Notes: generated by a model from the letters alone, not told the origin. DNA of 64,000 nucleotides from DASSUW01 sp963730535 (GCA_963730535.1 CAVSRU010000012.1:62001-126000), one strand, 5' to 3'; counted from the stretch's first letter, positions 34,668-43,042 are shown. Numbers and translations: made by a program.

Positions 34668-36269
34668 CTAACGTCGCCGTGCGCGGGCGAAGTACGACTG
34701 GCCGGCCTTCACGAGCACCGTCCGGCCGCGTCCGCGGTCGCGGACGGCCACGGCACCGCCGCGGACCACCGTCAGCGTGCCGCCGCAGTGATCCTCGGTG
34801 AGCCAGCTCGTGCCGCGAGCGGTTGCCACGCTGTTGTTCCCGTGGGTGCGGAAGCGCCCGTGCCGGTCGCGTGCCCACAGCCGTCGCACGGCGCGTCGCC
34901 GGCGGCTGGCCTGGGCGATGGCGCTGGACCCGGTCGCTGCGCAGCCGGCGAAGCTCCCGCCGCGGAGGACGAGCGACGTCATCCCGTTGCCGGCTCGCCG
35001 CTGGCGGACCTTGAACCGGCTGCCCCAGAAGGTCCCGAGCTGGAGGCGCCCCTCGGCGTCGACGGCGCTGACCAGGCGCACCCGGCCGTTGCGGGTGTCG
35101 ACCACCGAGCCGACGGGGATCCGAGCCGCGCCGTCGAGGCGGCGGAACCGCGTCCCGTCCGGACGCCGGACCAGCACCTTGCCGCGACCCGGGGCGACGA
35201 CGACGGTGCGGCCGATCACCGGCGTGGGCACGCCGCGGATGACGTCCTCCGGGGTGACCGCGTCCTCACCGCCGGGCGGCGTCACCGGCTCGACGGTGGC
35301 GGAGGCGCAGATGGCGGAGGCGTCGGCGAACTCGTACGCCCCGATGTCCGGGGCGCCGCCGAGGCTACGCGGGCAACCGGCCGGATCGAGCCCGCCGAGC
35401 AGGGCGTCGGCTGCCCCCGCGTCGATCGTCGGCGAGCCGGCGGCGGGGCGCAGGTCGCCGGCCGCGGCGTCGCGGAAGAGCGGTGCGCTTTGCTGGTTGC
35501 CGAGACCAGGCGTCACGCCCGGCGAGAGCGCTGAGCGGAAGTTCGAGTACGAGGCGGAGCAGCCCGTGCCGTGCAAGCTCGCGTCGATGTCGCGGTACCC
35601 GCCCCGCGCCAGCGTGTTCACGAGCGTCGCCGCGCCTCCTGAGACCTCGCAGCGAATGCCGGTCGCCAGCAGGCTCGGCGCGACCGCGGTCACGTTGCGC
35701 AGCATCACGTCGCCGTCGCCGCCCGACTCGCGCAGCTTCAGGGCCGCGGTTCCCGCCCTGGTGCCGTCGGTGCGAACGACGCTGTCCCGCAGCAGCGTTC
35801 CGGCGGGCGACCCAACGATCTTTGCGCCGTCGCCACCGGCGGCGACGAGCAGCAGGTCCTCCGCGCTCCCGCCTTCCAGGGTCAGGGCGTCGTGGTCATG
35901 CGCCGTGGCCTCCAGCGCGAGACGGCGGAGGGCGCCGCCCGCCTTGAAGGTGAGCACCGATCCCTTCAGGTTGGACGCGCCGACGAGACGAGGGCGGGCA
36001 GCTCCGCTGAGACCCCGAAGCGTGATCGGCACGAGCGGCGAGAGCGGCTTGGCGACGGCGTACGTCCCGGGCGACACGATGACGTCGTCGCCGCTGGCAG
36101 CGCCCGCGATCGCGTGACCGAGCTCGCACGGATCGACCGCAGGGCAGAGGCCCGACGTGTTGGTGCTCGTCGGCGATGCCCAGCGCTCGGCGGCCGCAGC
36201 GCTCGCCGAGGGCAGCAGCAGTCCGACGCCGACGGAGGCGAGGACCAGCCGTAGCCAGGGCGGGCACAT
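34668..36269 (-). CDS. Secreted beta-helix protein with C-terminal FecR-like domain
   Basis: A 533-residue exported protein. The signal peptide covers about residues 1-27. A parallel beta-helix region covers about 30-320 with a start like pectate-lyase/choice-of-anchor proteins (ASGDDVIVSPGTYAV) and an end SPTIDAGAADALLGG...IGAYEF. From about residue 345 comes FecR-like sequence in two parts: VRRPDGTRFRRLDGAARIPVG with SVVDTRNGRVRLVSA, and GTSWLTEDHCGGTLTVVRGG. The Shine-Dalgarno site AAGGA lies 8 nt before the ATG. It is paired with a CHASE2 receptor just downstream. The ligand is unknown. Confidence 0.8.
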   Translation of the reverse strand: MCPPWLRLVLASVGVGLLLPSASAAAAERWASPTSTNTSGLCPAVDPCELGHAIAGAASGDDVIVSPGTYAVAKPLSPLVPITLRGLSGAARPRLVGASNLKGSVLTFKAGGALRRLALEATAHDHDALTLEGGSAEDLLLVAAGGDGAKIVGSPAGTLLRDSVVRTDGTRAGTAALKLRESGGDGDVMLRNVTAVAPSLLATGIRCEVSGGAATLVNTLARGGYRDIDASLHGTGCSASYSNFRSALSPGVTPGLGNQQSAPLFRDAAAGDLRPAAGSPTIDAGAADALLGGLDPAGCPRSLGGAPDIGAYEFADASAICASATVEPVTPPGGEDAVTPEDVIRGVPTPVIGRTVVVAPGRGKVLVRRPDGTRFRRLDGAARIPVGSVVDTRNGRVRLVSAVDAEGRLQLGTFWGSRFKVRQRRAGNGMTSLVLRGGSFAGCAATGSSAIAQASRRRRAVRRLWARDRHGRFRTHGNNSVATARGTSWLTEDHCGGTLTVVRGGAVAVRDRGRGRTVLVKAGQSYFARARRR

Positions 36270-36331
36270 ACACCATCCTTCGGCACATCGCCGCCAGGCA
36301 TGAGCGATTGGACGAATGGGCCGTTAACGGG

Positions 36332-36358
36332 CGCGACCCGGCCGGTGGCCGGGTCGCG
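36332..36358. terminator. Strong 12-bp hairpin after the sigma-factor gene
   Basis: Arms CGCGACCCGGCC (36332-36343) and GGCCGGGTCGCG (36347-36358) with a 3-nt loop lie between the sigma-factor stop and the start of the beta-helix gene. There is no T-tract, as is common for actinobacterial terminators. Confidence 0.6.
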
Positions 36359-36388
36359 GGGTCCCATTACGGTTCGTGACGGTCGAGG

Positions 36389-37300
36389 CTAGGCGGCCTC
36401 GCGGAGCGCCAGCACGTCGGTGCGCTGGCTGAGGCGCTTGAGCGCCCGCTCCTCGATCTGCCGCGCGCGCTCGGTCGAGACGCCGAGCTTGCGGCCGGCC
36501 TGGCTGAGCGTCTGCGGCTCCTGGTCGCCTGCGCCGAAGCGCATCTCGATCACGTTGCGCTCCTGCTCGGGGAGCTCCGCGATCGCGCTCAGCAGGGTCT
36601 CGGAGCGCAGCTTCTCGCCGACCTCCTCGTCGACCGGGGCGGTCTCGATCGCCAGCAGGTCGCCGAAGGACGTGTCGCCCTCGTCGCCGACCGGCTTGTC
36701 GAGGCTGACCACGGCGCGGTCGGCCTTGCGGATCTCGATCACATCCTCGAGCGGGAGGTCCGCCGCGGAGGCGATCTCCTCGTCCGACGGCTCGTGACCG
36801 AGCCTCGTCGTCAGCTCACGCTCGATGCGCCCGACCTTGCGGGAACGCTGGGCCACGTGGACCGGGAGCCGGATGGTGCGGCTCGTGTTCTCCAGTCCGC
36901 GCTGGATCGCCTGGCGGATCCACAGCGTCGCGTAGGTCGAGAACCGGAACCCCTTGCGCCAGTCGAACTTCTCCACGGCCCGGATCAGGCCGAGCATGCC
37001 CTCCTGGATGAGGTCGCCCAGCGCGAGGCCCTGGCCCTGGTAGCGGCGAGCGTTCGCCACCACGAGGCGCAGGTTCGAGTTGATCATGCGGTCCTTGGCA
37101 GCGAGGTCGCCCTTCTCGATGCGCTGGGCCAGCTCGATCTCCTCGCTCGGCTTGAGCAGCGGGTAGCGACCCGCCTCTCGCAGCAGGAGCTGGAGGGAGT
37201 CCATCGTCGGATCGGCCTCGTGCTCGGGCTCGTTCCGCGTGCGCGGGATATCGGTGAACGTGCTCGTCTTCAGTCCCTTCGGAGTCTTGGTTACGGCCAT
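36389..37300 (-). CDS. Sigma-70 family RNA polymerase sigma factor (group 1/2)
   Basis: A 303-residue sigma factor. Region 1.2 begins at DSLQLLLREAGRYPLL. Region 2 has the core-binding and -10 melting segment DLIQEGMLGLIRAVEKFDWR...FRFSTYATLWIRQAI. Region 3 is TIRLPVHVAQRSRKV. Region 4 has LPEQERNVIEMRFG and the HTH ERARQIEERALKRL. Region 1.1 is missing, so this is either a short primary factor or a group-2 paralogue. The ATG at 37300 is chosen; a TTG 12 nt upstream is possible. It has its own consensus promoter. Confidence 0.93.
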   Translation of the reverse strand: MAVTKTPKGLKTSTFTDIPRTRNEPEHEADPTMDSLQLLLREAGRYPLLKPSEEIELAQRIEKGDLAAKDRMINSNLRLVVANARRYQGQGLALGDLIQEGMLGLIRAVEKFDWRKGFRFSTYATLWIRQAIQRGLENTSRTIRLPVHVAQRSRKVGRIERELTTRLGHEPSDEEIASAADLPLEDVIEIRKADRAVVSLDKPVGDEGDTSFGDLLAIETAPVDEEVGEKLRSETLLSAIAELPEQERNVIEMRFGAGDQEPQTLSQAGRKLGVSTERARQIEERALKRLSQRTDVLALREAA

Positions 37301-37326
37301 TTCAAATACCAACTTCTACGGTAGGA

Positions 37327-37354
37327 ATTATAGAGGGTTCCGTTGCCGATGCAA
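37327..37354 (-). promoter_or_regulatory. Sigma-70 type promoter of the sigma-factor gene
   Basis: -35 TTGCAT (37354-37349) and -10 TATAAT (37332-37327) are separated by 16 bp. The start of transcription would fall near 37320, about 20 nt before the ATG. It is the best consensus promoter in the window. Confidence 0.75.
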
Positions 37355-37359
37355 TCATC

Positions 37360-37583
37360 TGGAGGTGCCACATCGGCGTGGTCGCCGCTTCCTGCGGCTC
37401 CCGTTAGATCGGCCCGCCCGGGGGAGGTCGGACGGCCGTTCTCAAGGCTTTCCCTGACCCGATCTACGCTGGGGACCCGTGTATCGGTTCAGGCCCTGCG
37501 GTCACGAGGACGCGCAGGCACTACAGACAACCCTCGGCACCGCCGCAGGTTACGCGGTTTCATGCCCGCTGGAGGCGGGTTTT
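37360..37583 (+). ncRNA. Candidate structured small RNA
   Basis: The 350-bp gap 37313-37662 has no convincing gene. On the plus strand it contains a long-range pair AGATCGG/CCGATCT (37406-37412, 37459-37465), smaller hairpins CCTGCG/CGCAGG (37495-37500, 37513-37518) and ACCGC/GCGGT (37539-37543, 37554-37558), and then a GC hairpin followed by TTTT. A plus-strand terminator with no plus-strand gene before it suggests a small RNA of about 200 nt. It does not match the conserved cores of tmRNA, RNase P RNA or SRP RNA. The 5' end is a guess. Confidence 0.35.
37565..37583 (+). terminator. Intrinsic terminator, plus strand
   Basis: Arms CCCGC (37565-37569) and GCGGG (37575-37579) followed by TTTT. 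Read on the minus strand it lacks a T-tract. Confidence 0.5.
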
Positions 37584-37611
37584 AGGCACCGATGAGGAAT
37601 TGAAGCGCAAA

Positions 37612-37631
37612 CGCGGCGACTTTGCGCCGCG
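37612..37631 (-). terminator. Intrinsic terminator of the GT4 gene
   Basis: Minus-strand hairpin CGCGGCG-(6 nt)-CGCCGCG followed by TTTGCG, 31 bp after the GT4 stop codon. Confidence 0.55.
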
Positions 37632-37662
37632 GGTGTGACGCACCGCACAGTATGGCAGCGGC

Positions 37663-38787
37663 TCATCCAGTGGCCACTCGGCGGGCGTCGGCGGACGGCC
37701 GGGCGGCGGCGACCGTCTCCTCGACGAGGCCGCGGAACGCGTGCTGGAAGCGGGGGATGGCGAAGCGCTGGGCGGCGGCCACGCACGCCGCCGGGTCGAC
37801 GGCGAGCGGGTCGAAGCCGGCCACCGCCCTGGCGAGGGCCACCGGGTCGCCGGGCTCGTAGTAGACGCCGGTCTCCCCCACTCGCACGGTCTCGAGCACG
37901 CCGCCGGCGCCGAGGGCGATCACCGGCCGTCCCGAGGCGAGCGACTCGACGGCCGCGATCCCGAACTCCTCGGCGCCGGGGACCACGAGCGCGCGGGCGC
38001 TGCGCAGGAGGTCGGCCACCTCGGCGTCGCCGAGGCGGCCGGTGAACGTCACAGTCGAGCCGGCGAGGCGGCGCAGGCGGCGGCTCTCGGGCCCGTCGCC
38101 GACCACGACGAGCGGCGCCCGGAGTCGGTTGAACGCCTCGACCGCGACGTCGATGCGCTTGTGCGCCATCAGCTCCGCGACCACGAGGTAGTGCTCGCCG
38201 ACCTGCCCCGGCCAGAAGCGATGGAGCTCCACGGGCGGGTGGAGCACGGCGGCTTCGCGGCCGAACGAGCGGCGGATCCGCGAGGCCGTGAGGTTCGAGC
38301 ACGCCACGTAGCGGTCGATGCGCTGCGCCGCGCTGCGGTCCCACTCCCGCCAGCGGTCGAGGACCATCCGAAGCGGCGCGCGCAGCGGCCACGGCCGGGC
38401 GGCGACGGTGACGTCGCGCTCCTCCCAGGCGTAGCGGAACGGGTTGTAGCAGTAGCTGACGTGGACGGCTCCGGGGTCGGGGGCGACGCCGTGCGCCCAC
38501 GCGCTCGAGGAGGAGATCACGAGGTCGTAGCCGCGCAGGTCGAGCGATTCGATGGCGCGGGGATAGAGCGGCAGCAACGCGCGGAAGGTGCGCGCGGTGG
38601 GCCGCAGGTGCTGGAGGAACGAGGTCCGCGGCGAGCGGTCGGCGAAGCGTCCCTCGGTGCCGCGCTCGTCGTAGACGGCGGTGAAGACGTCGGCCTCCGG
38701 CCAGGCGTCGCAGATGGCCGCGAACACGCGCTCCGCCCCGCGCAGGTCGAGCAGGAAGTCGTGCACGAGCGCCACGCGGCCAGCCAT
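37663..38787 (-). CDS. GT4 glycosyltransferase (WbaZ-like mannosyltransferase type)
   Basis: A 374-residue GT-B enzyme. The N-terminal half has VHDFLLDLRGAERVFAAI and HVSYCYNPFRYAWE. The donor half has VVAELMAHKRIDVAVEAF, then VVPGAEEFGIAAVESLASGRP with the EX7E pair. It resembles GDP-mannose dependent transferases of exopolysaccharide clusters, but donor choice is inference. ATG, 9 nt after TAGAGT; divergent from the secreted glycosidase-like gene. Confidence 0.9.
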   Translation of the reverse strand: MAGRVALVHDFLLDLRGAERVFAAICDAWPEADVFTAVYDERGTEGRFADRSPRTSFLQHLRPTARTFRALLPLYPRAIESLDLRGYDLVISSSSAWAHGVAPDPGAVHVSYCYNPFRYAWEERDVTVAARPWPLRAPLRMVLDRWREWDRSAAQRIDRYVACSNLTASRIRRSFGREAAVLHPPVELHRFWPGQVGEHYLVVAELMAHKRIDVAVEAFNRLRAPLVVVGDGPESRRLRRLAGSTVTFTGRLGDAEVADLLRSARALVVPGAEEFGIAAVESLASGRPVIALGAGGVLETVRVGETGVYYEPGDPVALARAVAGFDPLAVDPAACVAAAQRFAIPRFQHAFRGLVEETVAAARPSADARRVATG

Positions 38788-38796
38788 CGGACCGCA

Positions 38797-38802
38797 ACTC
38801 TA
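38797..38802 (-). promoter_or_regulatory. Possible -10 hexamer TAGAGT
   Basis: Lies 9 nt before the ATG of the GT4 gene in the 40-bp divergent gap. Confidence 0.45.
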
Positions 38803-38827
38803 TTGACGCGCTGGCATTCTCGGAGAC

Positions 38828-39898
38828 GTGATCGCCGTTTCGCTGCGCGGGTGCCTGGCGGCCGTGCTCTGCCTCCTCGCGTCCGCCGCCGCCCCGGCGT
38901 CGGCGGCGGTTCCGCGCGACTGGCTCGGCGTGATGGTCGACGGGCCGATGACGGCTCCCGGCGCCGACGTCGGCGACGAGTGGAGCCGGCTCGGCGATAG
39001 CGGCGCCGGCCACGTGCGCGCGGAGCTGTACTGGCCGCAGGCGCAGCCGGCCGGGCCGGAGACGCTCGACCTGAGCGCCTCCGACGCCGTCGTGCTGGCC
39101 GCTGCGCGCGAGGGCCTCGGCGTGTTGCCGGTGGTGCGCGGCACGCCCCGCTGGGCGGGCACTGGCGGGTCCGGCGACGCCTCGCCTCCGCGCCTCACGG
39201 CGCTGGCCGCCTACCTGAAGGCGCTCGTGCGCCGCTACGGCCCGGCGGGCTCCCTGTGGACCGAGCATCCGGAGGTCGCGCGCCGGCCCGTGCGCATCTG
39301 GCAGGTCTGGAACGAGCCGAACCTGCGCGCCTACTGGTCCCGGCAGCCGTTCGCGCGCTCGTACGTGCGGATGCTGCGCGCGGCGCGCGCCGCGCTGCGC
39401 GACGTCGACGGGGGTGCCCGCGTCGTTCTCGCCGGGCTGCCGAACCGCAGCTGGACCGCGCTGCGCTCGGTCTACCGGGCCGGCGGCCGCCGGGCGTTCG
39501 ACGCGGTCGCCCTGCACCCCTACACCGGCAAGCCGGGCCACGTCGTCAAGCTCGTGCGCCTGGCGCGGCGCGAGATGGCCCGCTACGGCGACCGCCGCAA
39601 AGCGGTGTGGATCACGGAGCTCTCCTGGCCCGCCACGCGGGGCACGCACCGCCGGACCGGCTTCGAGACCAGCAACGCCGGCCAGGCCAAGCGGCTGCGG
39701 CGGGCGCTCCGGCTGCTGGCCGCCGAGCGCCTCCGGCTGCGGATCCGGCGCGTCTACTGGTACACGTGGCTGTCCGCCGAGCAGGGGCCGAGCGCGTTCG
39801 GCTGGTCCGGCCTGCGGCGCGTGCGCGACGGCAGGCGGGTCAGCGCGCCGGCGCTGCGGGCGTTCGTGCGGACGGGCCGCGCACTGCGCCAGGGCTGA
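38828..39898 (+). CDS. Secreted clan-A glycoside hydrolase-like protein
   Basis: A 356-residue exported protein with a signal peptide at about residues 1-27 (CLLASAAAPASAAV). The TIM-barrel sequence has WQVWNEPNLRAYW (acid/base Glu in NEP) near residue 160 and VWITELSWPATRG (nucleophile Glu) near residue 262, as in GH39/GH5-like families. It may trim or remodel the surface glycan made by neighbouring enzymes. The GTG start is followed by the signal peptide. It overlaps the convergent GT4 gene by 59 bp. Confidence 0.85.
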   Translation: MIAVSLRGCLAAVLCLLASAAAPASAAVPRDWLGVMVDGPMTAPGADVGDEWSRLGDSGAGHVRAELYWPQAQPAGPETLDLSASDAVVLAAAREGLGVLPVVRGTPRWAGTGGSGDASPPRLTALAAYLKALVRRYGPAGSLWTEHPEVARRPVRIWQVWNEPNLRAYWSRQPFARSYVRMLRAARAALRDVDGGARVVLAGLPNRSWTALRSVYRAGGRRAFDAVALHPYTGKPGHVVKLVRLARREMARYGDRRKAVWITELSWPATRGTHRRTGFETSNAGQAKRLRRALRLLAAERLRLRIRRVYWYTWLSAEQGPSAFGWSGLRRVRDGRRVSAPALRAFVRTGRALRQG

Positions 39899-40904
39899 AC
39901 AGCAGCGCGTCGACGGCGCGCGCGGTGGCGTCCCAGGAGAAGCCGGCGGCGCGCTCGATGCCCGCGGCGCGCAGGCGCGCCCGCTCGCCCTCGTCGGCCA
40001 CCAGCGCGGTCAGGGCGGCCGCGAACGCCTCGCCCTCGGGCTCGGCCAGCACCGCGGCGCCGCCGCAGGTCTCGGGGAGCGCGCCGGCGGCGGCCGCCAC
40101 GACCGGCGTGCCGGCGGCCATCGCCTCGATCACGGGAAGGCCGAACCCCTCGTAGCGCGACGGCAGCGCGAAGGCCAGCGCCCCGGCGTAGAGGCCGGGC
40201 AGCAGGTCGTCGGCCACGGCGCCCACCACCCGCAGCGAGCCCAGGCCGTGCTCGCGCGCGAACTGGGGACGGTGGCCGCCGGCGACCACGACCTCGATCC
40301 CCTCCGCGGCGAGCGCGCCGGCCGCGGGGACGAGCGCCGTGAGGTTCTTGCGGGCCGTGTGGGAGGCGACGCAGAGCACGTACGGGCGGCGCAGCCCCAG
40401 GGCGACACGCGCCGGCTCCGGGTCGGCCCCGGGGTGGAACCGCTCGTCGACGCCGCCGGGTATCACCGCGATCCGAGCCGGGTCAGCCCCCGCGAGCGCC
40501 ACCAGCTCGCGCCGCGAGAACTCGGACACGGTGATGAGCGTGCCGGCGCGGCGGACGACGGCGGGAAGCAGCCGCCGCTGCCAGGCGGCATACGCGGCCG
40601 AGTACCAGCCGCCGTCGCGCAGCGCCGCCGCGTCGTGGACCACCACCGCGGTCCGCGCGGACGCCAGCGGCGCCAGGTTCGCGGGGCACAGCAGCACACG
40701 CGCACCCAGCCGCCGCGCCCGGAGCGGCAGCACCGCCTGCTCCCACGCGTGGCCCGCGCGGTGCGAGAGCGCGGCCGGCGGGCGCAGGACCGCGTAGCCG
40801 CCCGGCCGCAGGGCCGGCAGGCGCGCGCACAGCTCACGAGCCCAGCGCTCGACGCCCCCGAGCTCGGGCCGGATCGCCGCACGTGCGTCGATGGCGACCG
40901 TCAT
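39840..40904 (-). CDS. GT4 glycosyltransferase
   Basis: A 354-residue GT-B enzyme. GGVERWARELCARLP marks the N-terminal acceptor loop. ITVSEFSRRELVAL, CVASHTARKNLTALV and PSRYEGFGLPVIEAMAAGTPVVA mark the donor-site half with EX7E. The C-terminus is Pro/Ala/Arg rich and lies antisense to the glycosidase-like gene. It probably acts in the same polysaccharide pathway as 37663-38787. Confidence 0.9.
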   Translation of the reverse strand: MTVAIDARAAIRPELGGVERWARELCARLPALRPGGYAVLRPPAALSHRAGHAWEQAVLPLRARRLGARVLLCPANLAPLASARTAVVVHDAAALRDGGWYSAAYAAWQRRLLPAVVRRAGTLITVSEFSRRELVALAGADPARIAVIPGGVDERFHPGADPEPARVALGLRRPYVLCVASHTARKNLTALVPAAGALAAEGIEVVVAGGHRPQFAREHGLGSLRVVGAVADDLLPGLYAGALAFALPSRYEGFGLPVIEAMAAGTPVVAAAAGALPETCGGAAVLAEPEGEAFAAALTALVADEGERARLRAAGIERAAGFSWDATARAVDALLFSPGAVRGPSARTPAAPAR

Positions 40905-40991
40905 CGACCCATCATCGCCCGTTGCACCTGTTCGCCCGGCCGTGGCGGGCTAGTTCCCCGGTGCGATTTGATTCGTCATGTGAGACGCCCC

Positions 40992-41588
40992 ATGCTCCGT
41001 CGCCGACCGCTCGTCGGCGTGGGCGCGCGCCCGGCCGACCTCGAGCCCGATCCGCCGCCGAACGGCGCTCGCGTGTACCTGCGCGTGCTCGACCGCGCCG
41101 ACCGCGACGAGTTCCTCGCCCTCGCGCGGGAGAGCCGGGAGCTGCACCGGCCGTGGACCTACCCGCCGGAGCGGGCCGACCAGTTCGACGACCTGTTCGC
41201 GCGCTCACGACGCGACGACTTCGCGTGCTTGGTCGCCTGCGCCACCGAGGACGGGGCGATCGCCGGCGTGTTCACGATCTCCCAGATCGTCCGCGGCGCG
41301 TTCCAGTCGGCGTACCTCGGCTACTACGCGAGCGCTCGCCACGCCGGCCAGGGGCTCATGCGCGAGGCGCTGGAGCAGGTGCTCGACCACGCGTTCGGGC
41401 CGCTTGCGCTGCACCGCCTGGAGGCCAACATCCAGCCGGGCAACGTCCCGTCGATCGCGCTCGCCCGGGGCGGCGGCTTCCGCATGGAGGGCTTCTCCCC
41501 GCGCTACCTGCTGATCGGCGGCCAGTGGCGAGACCACGAGCGCTACGCGATCACCGCCGACGAGTGGGCTCAAAAAAGGCCGAGCTGA
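40992..41588 (+). CDS. GNAT acetyltransferase, RimJ/RimL type
   Basis: A 198-residue acetyl-CoA dependent acetyltransferase. It has the opening VYLRVLDRADRDEFLALARES and then YLGYYASARHAGQGLMREAL, the acetyl-CoA loop of RimJ-like enzymes. LHRLEANIQPGNVPSIALARGGGF is typical of N-terminal protein acetyltransferases. The substrate is not known. A GTG at 40980 would add four residues. The 3' end overlaps the uracil-DNA glycosylase gene by 19 bp. Confidence 0.88.
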   Translation: MLRRRPLVGVGARPADLEPDPPPNGARVYLRVLDRADRDEFLALARESRELHRPWTYPPERADQFDDLFARSRRDDFACLVACATEDGAIAGVFTISQIVRGAFQSAYLGYYASARHAGQGLMREALEQVLDHAFGPLALHRLEANIQPGNVPSIALARGGGFRMEGFSPRYLLIGGQWRDHERYAITADEWAQKRPS

Positions 41589-42259
41589 GAGGGCTCGCGC
41601 TCGGGCTCGGCTTCGGCGAGCGCCGCGACCGGCTCCGGCTCGGGCGCGGGCTCGGGCTCGGGCTGCTCGGGCGGGTCGAGCGCCAGGAGCTCCGGGATGC
41701 GGTGGAAGTCCTCGCGCAGGACCTCGAGCATGCGCGGGGTGTAGAGGGCCGCTGCCGGGTGGTAGATCGGGTAGAGCCGCACCCGCCGCGGCCCGATGCG
41801 GCGGATCTCCTCGCGCCCGTGCAGGCGCGTGATCCCGGTGGTGTCGCCCCGCAGGAGCTTGGTCGCGAAGTTCCCCAGCGTGCAGACGAGCCGCGGCTCG
41901 ATCAGCTCGAGCTTGCGGAAGAGGTACTCCTGGCAGTTCTCGATCTCCTGCGGCAGCGGGTCGCGGTTGCCGGGCGGGCGGCAGCACAGCGTGTTGTTGA
42001 TGAAGACGTCGGCGCGCTCGAGGCCGATCTCGGCGAGCAGCGTCTCGAGCAGGCGGCCGGCCTGGCCGACGAACGGCAGGCCCTGCCGGTCCTCGTTGGC
42101 CCCCGGCGCCTCGCCGACGAACATGAGGTCGGCGTCGGCGTTCCCGGAGCCGAACACGACGGTTTGCCGGGTCGAGGCGAGCTGAGGGCACTTGGTGCAC
42201 GACTGCGCGTGCCTCCAGACGGCCTTGAGCTCCTCGCGCCGCTCGTCCGCGCTGCCCAT
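41570..42259 (-). CDS. Uracil-DNA glycosylase, family 4 (Fe-S)
   Basis: A 229-residue enzyme that removes uracil from DNA. The four Fe-S ligands fit CTKC near residues 18-21 and two Cys in the NTLCCRPPGNRD...ENCQEY segment. The active-site motif GEAPGANEDRQG and the late HPAAAL are intact. After residue 195 comes a Pro/Glu linker ending in QLGLF at the extreme C-terminus, which matches the QLxLF beta-clamp-binding motif. ATG, 8 nt after TAGAGT; divergent from the DUF2520 gene. Confidence 0.93.
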   Translation of the reverse strand: MGSADERREELKAVWRHAQSCTKCPQLASTRQTVVFGSGNADADLMFVGEAPGANEDRQGLPFVGQAGRLLETLLAEIGLERADVFINNTLCCRPPGNRDPLPQEIENCQEYLFRKLELIEPRLVCTLGNFATKLLRGDTTGITRLHGREEIRRIGPRRVRLYPIYHPAAALYTPRMLEVLREDFHRIPELLALDPPEQPEPEPAPEPEPVAALAEAEPEREPSQLGLF

Positions 42260-42267
42260 CGCCGCTG

Positions 42268-42273
42268 ACTCTA
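42268..42273 (-). promoter_or_regulatory. Possible -10 hexamer TAGAGT
   Basis: 8 nt before the ATG of the uracil-DNA glycosylase gene, in a divergent gap and therefore independent of any stop codon. Confidence 0.5.
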
Positions 42274-42291
42274 GACGCGTACGCGGCGGAC

Positions 42292-42297
42292 TATGCT
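42292..42297 (+). promoter_or_regulatory. Possible -10 hexamer TATGCT of the pan operon
   Basis: If used, transcription would start near 42304 and the GTG at 42326 would be the first start codon on the message. Confidence 0.35.
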
Positions 42298-42325
42298 GAG
42301 AAACGACGCAGAAGCCGGTATCTCC

Positions 42326-43042
42326 GTGAGGGAACTGGACTCCATCGCCATCGTCGGCGCGGGCCGCCTCGGCACCGCGCTCGCAGCCGCCCTCGGCGCG
42401 GCGGGCGTCGACGTACGCGGCCCTCTCGGCCGCGGCGCCACGGCGTCCGGAGAGCGCGTCGTTCTCCTGTGCGTGCCGGACGGCGAGATCGCGCGCGCGG
42501 CGGCGGCGGTCGAGCTCGGCCCGATCGTCGGCCACTGCTCGGGCGCGACCGGGCTGGGGCCGCTCTCCCCGCACGAGGCGTTCTCCCTGCATCCGCTCAT
42601 GACGGTGCCGGCGAACGCCCGTCCCGGGATCCTCGCCGGCGCCGGCTGCGCGGTGGACGGCACGACGGCCCGCGCGCTGAAGGTCGCCGAGGACCTGGCA
42701 GCGGTGCTCGGCATGAACGCCACCAGGATCGCGGAGGAGGATCGCGTCGCCTACCACGCCGCCGCGTCGATCGCGTCCAACTTCCTCGTGACGCTCGAAG
42801 GCGCGGCGGAGCGGCTGGCCGCGACCGCCGGGGTCGACCGGGCGCTGCTGGCCCCGCTCGTCCGCGCGGCCGTCGAGGACTGGGCCGAGCGCGGAGCGGC
42901 CGACGCGCTCACCGGACCGATCGTGCGCGGCGACGAGGAGACCGTCGCGCGCCAGCGAGCCGCGGTGGCGGAACGGGCGCCCGACCTGCTCGAGCTGTTC
43001 GACGCGCTGGCCGGCGCCACGCGGTCGTTGGTGGCTGCATGA
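42326..43042 (+). CDS. Rossmann/DUF2520 protein, PanE-like neighbour of panC
   Basis: A 238-residue NAD(P)-binding protein. The dinucleotide motif GAGRLG lies near residues 10-15. CSGATGLGPLSPHEAFSLHPLMT and VAYHAAASIASNFLVTL are typical of DUF2520 proteins. DUF2520 proteins resemble ketopantoate reductases, and the panC-panB context fits a reductase in pantothenate synthesis; that role is inferred. The GTG is preferred because the fold begins at once; ATG 42293 would add 11 residues. Its stop overlaps the panC ATG (ATGA). Confidence 0.82.
   Translation: MRELDSIAIVGAGRLGTALAAALGAAGVDVRGPLGRGATASGERVVLLCVPDGEIARAAAAVELGPIVGHCSGATGLGPLSPHEAFSLHPLMTVPANARPGILAGAGCAVDGTTARALKVAEDLAAVLGMNATRIAEEDRVAYHAAASIASNFLVTLEGAAERLAATAGVDRALLAPLVRAAVEDWAERGAADALTGPIVRGDEETVARQRAAVAERAPDLLELFDALAGATRSLVAA

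Noticed and set aside
37343..37585. 80-codon plus-strand ORF in the sigma-GT4 gap
   Set aside because: No Shine-Dalgarno site, no domain, Arg/Gly-rich composition; it ends within the terminator, so a non-coding RNA fits better.
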